A stretch of DNA of 64,000 nt from Caryophanales bacterium UBA6380 (lineage in GTDB: Bacteria; Bacillota_I; Bacilli_A; RFN20; CAG-826). The stretch lies in the NCBI GenBank assembly GCA_002438785.1, contig DJQS01000008.1:124001-188000 (forward strand). Reading direction: 5' to 3'. The notes beneath the pieces were generated by a model that was given only the letters and a program-made list of their open reading frames with translations, had not been told where the DNA came from and did not search any database. Of this stretch, positions 8,213 to 15,937 are shown piece by piece. The position numbers and the translations under genes are program-made. Position 1 is the stretch's first letter, and each line of letters opens with the position of its first letter.

Positions 8213-10840
8213 ATGATACTAAATAAGAATAATAATATTAAAAAGAAAATAATTATACCTTTTTCTATTTTATCAATAACTACTCTATTATCTTTAATTG
8301 GTAAATCAAGTTATGTTCTTCCTGGTAATGAAATAGATTTAACAATTAAAGAAGATAAAGATGTTAAGCCTGTATGTTATATTGATTCTAATAAAGACAT
8401 TAAATATACAAGTATTGAGAAGGCTTTGGAAGTAGCAAAAAATAATCAAAATAGCGACACGATATATGTAATTCCTGGGACCAATCCTATAATTACAAGA
8501 AATTGTGAAATTGCTAAAGGTGATACGCTTTGTTTACCTTATGAGGATAATGGTAATGATGTTCATACCTTTCTTAATAGAAACGATACTACAATTAATG
8601 CGACATTCGGAGACTCAAATTCAGATAATGTTAATAAAAATAGGAAAAATCAAGTCACTTTGAGAGAAAGTGTATCACTGACAAACAACGGTACCTTAAC
8701 AGTTGGAGGAAGTATTGGCTATGGCGGTAGTGCCATAGGGTTAACAGGTCAAACTGCCGGTAGTTATTGTGAAATATTGATGAATGAAAACGCAGGTATT
8801 TTTAATAATAACATTTTAAATATCTATGGTTATATTAAGGAATCGTTTAAAGAAAATGGATCATTTATTCAAAATTCTAATAGCTCAAAAACTTATTTAC
8901 CATTTGTGATTTATGATTTTCGAGGTGGAAGTTATTCTTATGCTTGCAAAAAAGAAAATGTTATGCCTTTTAATATATTTGACTTTCCAAATTGTCAAGT
9001 GTCTCAAAATTATTCTTATAATTCTAAAATGTATGGCTTAGCAACAATATATGCAGGAGAACAATGGAATAATGCTGATATTTTAATTATTGGTAATAAA
9101 AATGATAGTTGTTTATTTAAACTTTCAGATGGCAATATTAAATTTAAATATAATCCGAGCAATTTTTTATATACAACTAATGATGCTATAAGTGATACTA
9201 CTATGTCTACGGCGAATTATACAGAAATTTATACCTATTCCGACATACAGTTTTCAAGTATAAGTCTTAAAATTTCTATTGCATCTATTGATACTAAAGA
9301 AATGCATTGTCCAATTTGTTTTAAGTATAAAATATTTATAGAAAATAAAACTTTTCAAATTTCTAACAAGGCTAAATTTTTAGGTGGTTCATTATTATAT
9401 GTAAAAGAAGGCGCAACTTTGATTTGTGATTCTGAAGTAAGCTTTTATCAAAATTATGTTCAAGAAATAACCACAGGACTTAGTAATACTTATCCATCTT
9501 CATTAGAATCTGGTAGGTTAATAAATGACGGAACTGTAAATTTGAATAATTCATTTGGTGGTTTAATAGAAACAACAGCTAAATCAGGAATGCTTAATAC
9601 AGCTGAATCTTTTAGAAATTATACTACTACCCTTGAAATTTTATCATCAAAAAATTCAAGTTTTCTTGCTTCAGCTGATAAGAAAGAAAGTAAAACATTT
9701 TATGCTGAAGCGTATATTGGAACAGCAAGCAAGCCAGAAAATCCATCTCGTTTAGATAGCAACTTATCTTTACCATCAAAAGGTGATTATTGGCAAAAAC
9801 CTCCATTATCCGATATTACTAATATTACTATTGTTAGTGAAAATGGAACCTCGACAGAGGGAGGAAAAGAAGGTAAATTTAATTTGTCCGCTTTAGTTGA
9901 TCCTTCAGAAAATGCAAGTAGCAGCGTTACCTATAATTGGTCGTGCGATAGTGGAGCTTCATTAAGTTCTTATTCTGGCAAAAGTGTTACATTAACTACG
10001 CCTGCTAACGAATCTGAAAAAGATATATCTTATAGAGTTACATGTAAAGTCTCTTTCACAAAAAGTGATGGAACTAATGGCGAATTGACTGCAGAAGCAA
10101 CATTTATCGCTACTAAAACAGACTCAGGTTGTATAACCTCAAATACCTTAATATTAATGTCTAATGGAACATATAAGAAAGCGATTGATATTAGAGCTAA
10201 TGATTTAGTAATGTCTATTAATCATGAAACAGGTAAGATAGAGCCTACACCAATTGTATTTAATGATCATATAGATAAAGAAGCAGATATTTATGATGTT
10301 TTATCATTAGAATTTTCTAATGATAAAACAGTAGAAATAGTATATGAACATGGTTTCTTTGATTTAGATACCAATAAATATGAATATATAACTTTAGATA
10401 ATTATCAATCTTTTATTGGTCATAGATTTGTAAGTGTTGATTATATTAATGCTAAATTTATTAAAGGTATAGCTACACTTAATAAAGGCTATATAACTAA
10501 TAAATTTACTAGAATTTGTTCACCTGTTACTTATAAGAACTTAAATATTATTACTGAAAATATGTTATCTATGCCTGGAGGAATTAGTGGCTTATTTAAT
10601 ATCTTTGAATATGATAAAAACTTAGCCTATGATCAAGTTAAAGAGAATGAAGATATAAATAAATATGGATTATTAGACTATTCATATTTTAATAATTTAA
10701 TACCTTATGAAGTATATGAAGCTTTTAATGGTAAATATTTAAAGGTTGCTATGGGTAAAGGCATTTTAACTAAAAAACAATTAAATAATTATATTGAACG
10801 TTATTTACCTATTATCAGTAAGCAAAATAATTGTCATTAA
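8213..10840 (+). CDS. Large surface protein with beta-helix-like region, Ig-like domain and C-terminal Hint (intein-like) domain
   Basis: 875 residues. A hydrophobic export segment (about 13-30) is followed by a repetitive beta region (about 60-480; TSIEKALEVAK, then NNGTLTVGG and similar turns), like right-handed beta-helix adhesins. Residues about 530-638 look Ig/PKD-like (YNWSCDSG). From C640 the sequence matches Hint domains: C-ITSNTLILMSNG, IRANDLVMSINHETGK, and YEHGFFD with H713 as the block-B His. Hint domains self-cleave or splice; here the domain is at the end of a secreted protein, as in bacterial intein-like proteins. Residues after the Hint core (about 780-875) are unassigned. It is homologous to the protein at 11763-13562 up to about residue 500. 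No strong RBS; probably coupled to the gene 2 nt upstream. Confidence 0.82.
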   Translation: MILNKNNNIKKKIIIPFSILSITTLLSLIGKSSYVLPGNEIDLTIKEDKDVKPVCYIDSNKDIKYTSIEKALEVAKNNQNSDTIYVIPGTNPIITRNCEIAKGDTLCLPYEDNGNDVHTFLNRNDTTINATFGDSNSDNVNKNRKNQVTLRESVSLTNNGTLTVGGSIGYGGSAIGLTGQTAGSYCEILMNENAGIFNNNILNIYGYIKESFKENGSFIQNSNSSKTYLPFVIYDFRGGSYSYACKKENVMPFNIFDFPNCQVSQNYSYNSKMYGLATIYAGEQWNNADILIIGNKNDSCLFKLSDGNIKFKYNPSNFLYTTNDAISDTTMSTANYTEIYTYSDIQFSSISLKISIASIDTKEMHCPICFKYKIFIENKTFQISNKAKFLGGSLLYVKEGATLICDSEVSFYQNYVQEITTGLSNTYPSSLESGRLINDGTVNLNNSFGGLIETTAKSGMLNTAESFRNYTTTLEILSSKNSSFLASADKKESKTFYAEAYIGTASKPENPSRLDSNLSLPSKGDYWQKPPLSDITNITIVSENGTSTEGGKEGKFNLSALVDPSENASSSVTYNWSCDSGASLSSYSGKSVTLTTPANESEKDISYRVTCKVSFTKSDGTNGELTAEATFIATKTDSGCITSNTLILMSNGTYKKAIDIRANDLVMSINHETGKIEPTPIVFNDHIDKEADIYDVLSLEFSNDKTVEIVYEHGFFDLDTNKYEYITLDNYQSFIGHRFVSVDYINAKFIKGIATLNKGYITNKFTRICSPVTYKNLNIITENMLSMPGGISGLFNIFEYDKNLAYDQVKENEDINKYGLLDYSYFNNLIPYEVYEAFNGKYLKVAMGKGILTKKQLNNYIERYLPIISKQNNCH

Positions 10841-10848
10841 CTGACTAT

Positions 10849-10877
10849 TTGCATTAATTTCTTTATTAGTTTATACT
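10849..10877 (+). promoter_or_regulatory. Sigma-70-type promoter of surface cassette B
   Basis: TTGCAT at 10849-10854, a 17-bp spacer and TATACT at 10872-10877, identical in hexamers and spacing to copy A. In this copy a second TATAAT occurs at 10914-10919, just upstream of the G run, so an extra start site is possible here only. Confidence 0.62.
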
Positions 10878-10883
10878 TAAGTC

Positions 10884-10943
10884 ATGAATAAAACATGTGT
10901 ATTTTTAGTTACTTATAATCTTCTCGGGGGGGGGGGTATATAA
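10884..10943 (+). CDS. Possible leader peptide, 11-G frame (stops right after the G run)
   Basis: The ATG is at the same place relative to the promoter as in copy A, and the frame begins with the same MNKTCVFLV. With 11 G the frame shifts and meets TAA at 10941-10943, before the start-site hairpin, giving about 19 residues. A 12-G version would also stop early, a few codons later. Of the three frames only the copy-A type crosses the hairpin. Whether the peptide is made is unknown. Confidence 0.25.
   Translation: MNKTCVFLVTYNLLGGGGI
10926..10936 (+). repeat. Poly-G run of 11 (candidate phase-variable tract)
   Basis: Eleven consecutive G at the same position in repeat copy B as the 10-G run in copy A. 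The one-base difference is the only indel between the two repeats, which is what slippage at the run would produce. Confidence 0.9.
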
Positions 10944-10965
10944 TTATTATTTAATTAATAATTAT
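10940..10965 (+). promoter_or_regulatory. AT-only hairpin after the G run, copy B
   Basis: The same perfect 10-bp stem and 6-nt loop as at 7545-7570. Confidence 0.58.
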
Positions 10966-10972
10966 CATTTTT

Positions 10973-10999
10973 CATATCTAAAAAGGAGTTTTAGATATG
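10973..10999 (+). promoter_or_regulatory. Start-site hairpin holding the RBS in its loop, copy B
   Basis: An identical 11-bp stem with loop AGGAG (10984-10988); the stem's final bases are the ATG at 10997. Its preservation in both cassettes, although the coding regions have diverged, suggests it matters, though recent duplication could also explain identity. Confidence 0.78.
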
Positions 11000-11779
11000 A
11001 AAAATAAAGAAACTAAATACTCTTTATATAATAAAAATAAATATAGAAAAAATATATTAATCGGAGGATTAATATATTTAATAATGATTTCTTTAATTGG
11101 AGTAGGGTTTTCTAGTTGGGCTATTAATAATACAAATAGTGATATCATTAAAGAAATTGATATTAATATAGGTAATGTAACTGGTATATATAGTGAATAT
11201 CTTTATATTGATAAAGATAATAAACCTAATAATGGTTATAAACCATTATTATATAAAATAAGTGATAATAGTTTTAAAGGATTTATAAATCATAATAATA
11301 GTTCTAGTAATGATATTAGTACTAATAATGAAGGAGAATTATTATTTTATATCAATTTTAATTTAAAGAAATTAAAAGAGTTTGATGAATTAAATGTTAA
11401 TAATTCATTAACATTTAATTATCAATTAAAATTATTAAGTGATAATAAAAATAGTAATAATATTAGTTTATTTACTTTTACTAGCTCTAAATTATATGAA
11501 TATAAAGATAATTTATTAGATTATAGTGATTCTAATTTATTAAGTAATGAAATTAATAATGTTACATATGATATAAATACTAATACTAATTCAGTAGAAT
11601 ATAGTTTATCTTTAGCTAATGTATTAGCTAAAGATATAGATATATTAGAAACTTATTTAATTATTAAATTAAAACCTATAAATGATAAAAGATTAACTAA
11701 TATTTATGATTATTTAGTTACTAATAATGGATACTTAGAATTTTATATGGATATAGATAAATATGAAGAAACTAAATAA
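10997..11779 (+). CDS. Exported small surface protein with VGFSSW-type N-terminus (cassette B)
   Basis: 260 residues, paralogue of 7602-8210. After a basic start the sequence NILIGGLIY leads into a hydrophobic segment ending GVGFSSWAI, nearly identical to cassette A. The mature part is longer and very rich in Asn, Ser, Asp and Ile, mostly predicted beta, with no enzyme motif I recognise. Its 3' end overlaps the next gene by 17 nt, so the two are translationally linked. It is likely surface-anchored by the N-terminal segment or released after cleavage by a SipW-like peptidase; no such peptidase gene is in the window. Confidence 0.78.
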   Translation: MKNKETKYSLYNKNKYRKNILIGGLIYLIMISLIGVGFSSWAINNTNSDIIKEIDINIGNVTGIYSEYLYIDKDNKPNNGYKPLLYKISDNSFKGFINHNNSSSNDISTNNEGELLFYINFNLKKLKEFDELNVNNSLTFNYQLKLLSDNKNSNNISLFTFTSSKLYEYKDNLLDYSDSNLLSNEINNVTYDINTNTNSVEYSLSLANVLAKDIDILETYLIIKLKPINDKRLTNIYDYLVTNNGYLEFYMDIDKYEETK

Positions 11780-13562
11780 TAATAATAATAATAATAAATA
11801 TAAATCTAAATATCTTATTTCTTTTTTAACTATATTATTATTTATTATAAGTATTTTAAATATTGGTTATAGTAGTTGGAATTTAGTTAAAAATGAATAT
11901 AAAAATAAAGTAGGTAATAGTGTCAATGATTATGTTTGTTTTAATGATAAAACAAACATAAAATATTTTACAATTGAAGATGCTTTAAATAGTGCTAAAA
12001 GTGGAGAAACGATATATTGTTATAAGAATAAATTTCCAACTATATATTCTAATGTAACGATAAATAGTGGGGTTACTTTAACTTTACCAATATGTATAAA
12101 GAATGAAAAAGATTGGGATGGAAGGCAAAAAGAAGCTGAATCATCTTCTACTTGGAGAGATGGATATTATACTAGCAATCAATTTGCTGATCAAACTGAA
12201 GAAAGTGTTAAAAAGTATTTAGTAAATAGAGTAATAGTAGCAAGTAATGTTATTTTAACTAATCTAGGTACGATTAATATTGGTGGAATAGTTGGAGGAA
12301 ATAATAATACTAAATTAGCTGGATATACTAGTGGATATTATTCAGAATTATATTTAAATAAAGGATCTAAAATTATTAATAAAGGAACAATTGATTGTTT
12401 AGGTTATATTAAAGAAGATTCTAATAATAAAGGAGCAATCTTAGAAAATTATGGAATAGTTAAACTTCCTATGGTTTTTTATGATTATAAAGGTGGAAGT
12501 TTTACAGCTAGTGTTTATGCTAATGATACTTATAAAGAATTTCCTTTATCTCAATATGATTTTCCTAATGTTAAAATTGAACAAAATCATTATTATGGAT
12601 GTAAGATGATTGGATATGTTGGGTTATATACAGGCGAGGTTAAAAAAACTATTTCAAAGAAAATAATTTTTACTACTCTTACTGTTACAGTTACGATAAA
12701 AGCAAGGCATAATATTAGTGATATTAATTTTATTTCAACTGAAGAAAATTCTTTATTTAGAATGACAAGTAGTGGTTTTATTAATATTCGATATATTAGT
12801 AATAATAATGACTTAACTACTATTAATATGTATAACAATAATTATGCTGGGCCTAATGCTAATTTAATATTATCAATAAATGGAAATGTTGATTTTAATT
12901 ATTTTGAAATTAGTTTAAATGCTGCTAATGATGTAACTTTTGATCCTAATGGCTTAAAATATATTGCTGAAGATATTGTTAAAGAAAAATTAAATACAAC
13001 AATGGAAACAAGTAAAGTTGATTTTCCCGTTCCTTGGAATTTTACTATTAATGTTAATCCTGGTTATACACTAAATTTTAATCAAAAAGTAAAATTATTA
13101 GGCGGTTCAAAATTAAATATTAAAGATGGAGCAAGTGTTAATATAAATAATGCTTTTATTTTATATGATTCTTCTAATAATGATAAAAAATTATATAAAG
13201 ATACTGCAAATCTTAACACAATTTATCCTTATGATAAAGGAGATGCAAAATTAATAAATGAAGGAACGCTAAATATTAATAGTGGAGCAAAATTTGGTGG
13301 AAAAATTAGTGCTATATCAGAAATAGGTAATATAAAAGTAAATAGTGGAGCAATATTAAACTATGAGACACAAGAAGGAAGTGGAAGTTGGGCTATAGAC
13401 GGCATAAATATTAATTTTTCTTTCACCCCTTATACTAATTCTCCTATTACTAAATATGCTTGTGTTGATTTATATGATTCATTTAACTTAACTAATATTG
13501 AGGTTGGAATTTATAAAGCTATTAATAGCAATAATAATCAATATGGATTTAAAAAAGTATGA
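11763..13562 (+). CDS. Large surface protein, beta-helix-like, without Hint domain (cassette B)
   Basis: 599 residues. The start reads MKKL, then seven Asn from an (AAT)7 run, then a hydrophobic segment ending NIGYSSWNL, a variant of the motif on the small partners. The body (about 50-560) is homologous to the beta region of 8213-10840: shared landmarks include IKYFTIEDAL, TINSGVTLTLP, NLGTINIGG, YDYKGGS and FPNVKIEQN. It ends without the Ig-like and Hint parts found in cassette A, so either A gained or B lost that module. Probably a surface adhesin; the ligand is unknown. Confidence 0.8.
   Translation: MKKLNNNNNNNKYKSKYLISFLTILLFIISILNIGYSSWNLVKNEYKNKVGNSVNDYVCFNDKTNIKYFTIEDALNSAKSGETIYCYKNKFPTIYSNVTINSGVTLTLPICIKNEKDWDGRQKEAESSSTWRDGYYTSNQFADQTEESVKKYLVNRVIVASNVILTNLGTINIGGIVGGNNNTKLAGYTSGYYSELYLNKGSKIINKGTIDCLGYIKEDSNNKGAILENYGIVKLPMVFYDYKGGSFTASVYANDTYKEFPLSQYDFPNVKIEQNHYYGCKMIGYVGLYTGEVKKTISKKIIFTTLTVTVTIKARHNISDINFISTEENSLFRMTSSGFINIRYISNNNDLTTINMYNNNYAGPNANLILSINGNVDFNYFEISLNAANDVTFDPNGLKYIAEDIVKEKLNTTMETSKVDFPVPWNFTINVNPGYTLNFNQKVKLLGGSKLNIKDGASVNINNAFILYDSSNNDKKLYKDTANLNTIYPYDKGDAKLINEGTLNINSGAKFGGKISAISEIGNIKVNSGAILNYETQEGSGSWAIDGININFSFTPYTNSPITKYACVDLYDSFNLTNIEVGIYKAINSNNNQYGFKKV
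11775..11795 (+). repeat. (AAT)7 trinucleotide repeat
   Basis: Seven AAT units code for seven Asn near the N-terminus of the large surface protein and also overlap the stop codon region of the small partner gene. Changes in unit number keep the frame of the large protein. Confidence 0.8.
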
Positions 13563-13644
13563 TTTCATTAAATAAATTTTATATCTTTATATAAATATAA
13601 TTTAAAAAATAAATACATAAAATTTTTACTTATTGGTTGTTTAT

Positions 13645-13683
13645 TCTTTACTTTTTATGATTTTTATATCAAAAAAGTAAAGA
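13645..13683 (+). terminator. 12-bp inverted repeat downstream of the surface cassette
   Basis: TCTTTACTTTTT (13645-13656) pairs perfectly with AAAAAGTAAAGA (13672-13683) across a 15-nt loop. It lies about 80 nt after the stop of cassette B. No U run follows on the + strand, so terminator function is uncertain; it could also mark the edge of the decayed island. Confidence 0.35.
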
Positions 13684-13692
13684 CTAGAAAAT

Positions 13693-13895
13693 ATGCAGTC
13701 TTATAAATTACTAGAAAAAAATTTAAAAAAGTTGGTTAAACTAAATCTAGTTTAGCTATTAGACTTAGTATTTCTTCTTGAACAATTGCTGAAATAGCAA
13801 AAGATGAGAAAATAGGAAATAAAGTTCTTATTAAGATAGCGAATTTTTAAATTGTAAGCCAAAAGATCTATTTAAAGTAATTTGTAATAATCCTA
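13693..13895 (+). pseudogene. Decayed XRE-type helix-turn-helix regulator
   Basis: Starts ATG-CAG at 13693 and reads SYKLLEKNLKKL. After a one-base shift it continues KSSLAIRLSISS, a TGA stop where CGA (Arg) is expected, then TIAEIAKDEKIGNKVLIKIANF, another one-base shift, then NCKPKDLFKVI. This is the full outline of a small Cro/CI-type regulator (DLxxxxGISxxTIxxIxxxExI and DVLLKICxxLNC). Two frameshifts and one nonsense mutation show that it is dead. It lies directly before a Fic ghost, so the two probably formed one module. Confidence 0.65.
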
Positions 13896-13931
13896 TATGC
13901 GAATTATATAAGCTGAAAATAGATAAATTCT

Positions 13932-14118
13932 CTATAGGTTTATAGCGAGCTTCAAATCAAAATGATATATATTTATAATCCTATTGAAGAATCTAAACTT
14001 AGCGAAGAAGAAATTAGACAAATATAAAAAAACAGTTCTTTGCTATAACAAATGATATGAAAAAAGCGAAGAAAATTTAGATCATTATATTAAGATAATA
14101 TTCTAGGTATAAAAGAAT
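13932..14118 (+). pseudogene. Fic-domain protein ghost (N-terminal part)
   Basis: One frame reads LYSELQIKMIYIYNPIEES then KLSEEEIRQI, which closely follows the conserved Fic N-terminus (IYHxxQI, YNSNxIEGS, LTEEQT), including the Glu of the inhibitory helix. After an in-frame TAA it resumes in other frames as SSFAITNDMKKAKK and NLDHYIK. The catalytic HPFxDGNGR motif is not found downstream, so the 3' half has been lost. Family recognition rests on about 45 residues. Confidence 0.5.
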
Positions 14119-14570
14119 AAATTAAGAATTAGATGGTATTAATATTTATAAAAATATTGATATTTTGCAATGATTTTAGTAAATATAACGAGTTTTTAAT
14201 ATGTTTTATATATTTATAAAATCTATATTATTTAATAAAACATATTTTTTTAATATTTTTGTTTTGTTAATTTATTATAATATAAATTAATCTATACAGT
14301 TTTGAATGATAAAAATTATTTTATTTTAAATTGTGTAAGCTTTTATAAAAAGATATTGTATTTTAAATGAAATAAATCCATTTTTTAGTTTTCGTATATA
14401 AAAGAAATAAGACAACACCTTTGCTAGAAATATATTAGTTACTTAAGAAAATATCTTTCTTTTTGTTATAAGATTTTATAATTAAATTAGCAACTATTAA
14501 AAAAGTCGCACTAAAAATGTGAAAATGCTTACTTTTATTTCTATATTTAATAAATTTAAGTGTAGTGAGG
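14119..14570. other. Gene-free stretch with one hairpin
   Basis: A very AT-rich stretch with stops in all frames. I see only the hairpin at 14198-14254 and no recognisable coding remnant. It is probably decayed DNA between the Fic ghost and the headless ATPase. Confidence 0.5.
14198..14254 (+). terminator. Terminator-like hairpin with U run
   Basis: AATATGTTTTAT (14198-14209) pairs perfectly with ATAAAACATATT (14235-14246), and T residues follow directly. The loop is long (25 nt). It may once have terminated the decayed XRE-Fic unit. Confidence 0.4.
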
Positions 14571-14576
14571 CCTATT

Positions 14577-15898
14577 ATGGAAAAGAATTATTAAAGAGAA
14601 AAATAGATAATTTCCTTTTAAGTTGAAAAAGGGACTTAGATAGAAAGCCTTTAATAGTTAAATGGTGTCGTTAAGTGGGCAAAATAGAATCTATTAGACA
14701 TTTTGCTCAAATTGCAGGATATGAAAGTTTTACCGAAATAAATTTTGTAGAAGAAGAAAAATATAAGCAAATTATAGTAGATGGATATAGTGCTACTTAT
14801 ATAATTAAAAATATTTCTTTATTAGATCCAAATAAAAAATTTATTGATAATAAAACATTAATATTTTTTGATGAAATAACTACTTTTCCTGAGATTGTAA
14901 CATCGTTAAAATTTTTTAAAGAAGATGGTCATTTTGATGTCATTTGTAGTGGTTCGATGCTTGGCGTAAATTATCAAAAAATAGAAAGCAATAGTGTTGG
15001 CTATAAAGTTGATTATGAAATGTTTTCTCTTGATTTTGAAGAGTTTTTATGGGCAAAAGGGTATAATAAAATTACTATTACTAATATGTTATCTCATATG
15101 AATAATTTATTACCATTTAGTAATTTAGAAATGTCAATTTATAAAAAATTATTCCTTGAATATGTAACTCTTGGCGGTATGCCTGAAGTAATTAGAAATT
15201 ATATTGAAAAAGGAACATTTGAGGGTTCTTTAGCAATTCAGAAACAATTAGTTGCTGATTATAAAGAAGATATCAGAAAATACGTAGATGGTATTGATCA
15301 AACCAGAATATTAAATGTTTTTAATAGCATTCCATCTCAACTCGCTAAAGAAAATAAAAAGTTTCAAATATCTAAAATTGAAAAATCAGCAAGATTTCGT
15401 GACTATAGAGGATGTGTTGAATGGCTCATTGATTTTGGTGTTATTAATATATGTTATTGTTTAAATAATCTAGAATTACCATTGTCTGGAAACATTAATA
15501 TTAATAAATTTAAGTTATATTTTAGTGATACTGGTTTATTAATATCTTTATTAGATAATGAATCACAAGATGATTTTCGAGCCAATAAAAATCTTGGTGT
15601 TTATAAAGGTGCTCTTTATGAAAATATAGTAAGTGAAGCTTTAATAAAAGAAGGATACAAACTTTATTATTATAAAAAAGATTATGGAACATTAGAATTA
15701 GACTTTTTTATAAGGTCTACTAATAATTTAATTCCTATTGAAGTTAAAGCAAAAGATGGTAATTCTAAATCATTAAAAACTTTAATCTCGTCAAAAAAAT
15801 ATAGTGATGTTGGTTATGGATTTAAATTATCACTAAATAATATAGGTTACAAAGATAATATATATACTTTCCCTTATTTTTGTGCGTTCTTATTATAA
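14577..15898 (+). pseudogene. DUF4143/AAA ATPase that has lost its P-loop (nonsense mutations)
   Basis: An open frame from a GTG at 14675 encodes 407 residues matching the DUF4143 ATPase family: FFDEITTFPEI (Walker B), the GGMPEVIRNY region, FSDTGLL and the C-terminal nuclease-fold part (LELDFFIRS, PIEVKAK). The Walker A region lies upstream in the same frame. From 14579 it reads GKELLKRKIDNFLLS-stop-KRDLDRKPLIVKWCR-stop-VGKIES, where family members have W at the first stop and GARQVGKT at WCR-stop-VGKI. Both stops fit G-to-A or C-to-T changes (TGG to TGA, CAA to TAA). The open part cannot bind ATP normally, so this is a pseudogene despite its long open frame. Confidence 0.8.
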
Positions 15899-15937
15899 AG
15901 ATTTATGAAGACATTTAAACCCATCAAAGGCTAATAT

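Larger units (their letters stand above)
10829..11008 (+). repeat. Upstream direct repeat, copy B (180 bp)
   Basis: Sister of 7435-7613, one base longer because its G run has 11 instead of 10. It begins inside the last codons of the Hint-protein gene (the codons for NCH and the stop), which suggests duplication of a whole gene-end-to-promoter unit. Element order and spacing are identical to copy A. Confidence 0.95.

Noticed and set aside
11775..11795. (AAT)7 run as a second phase-variation switch
   Set aside because: Unit changes keep the reading frame of the large protein, so it cannot act as an on/off frameshift switch; length variation of the Asn run is still possible.
14577..14626. TGA codons at Trp positions read as evidence for genetic code 4
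   Set aside because: They occur only in broken genes; intact genes use TGG for Trp and end in TGA (ftsY, XRE regulator, flippase-like gene).
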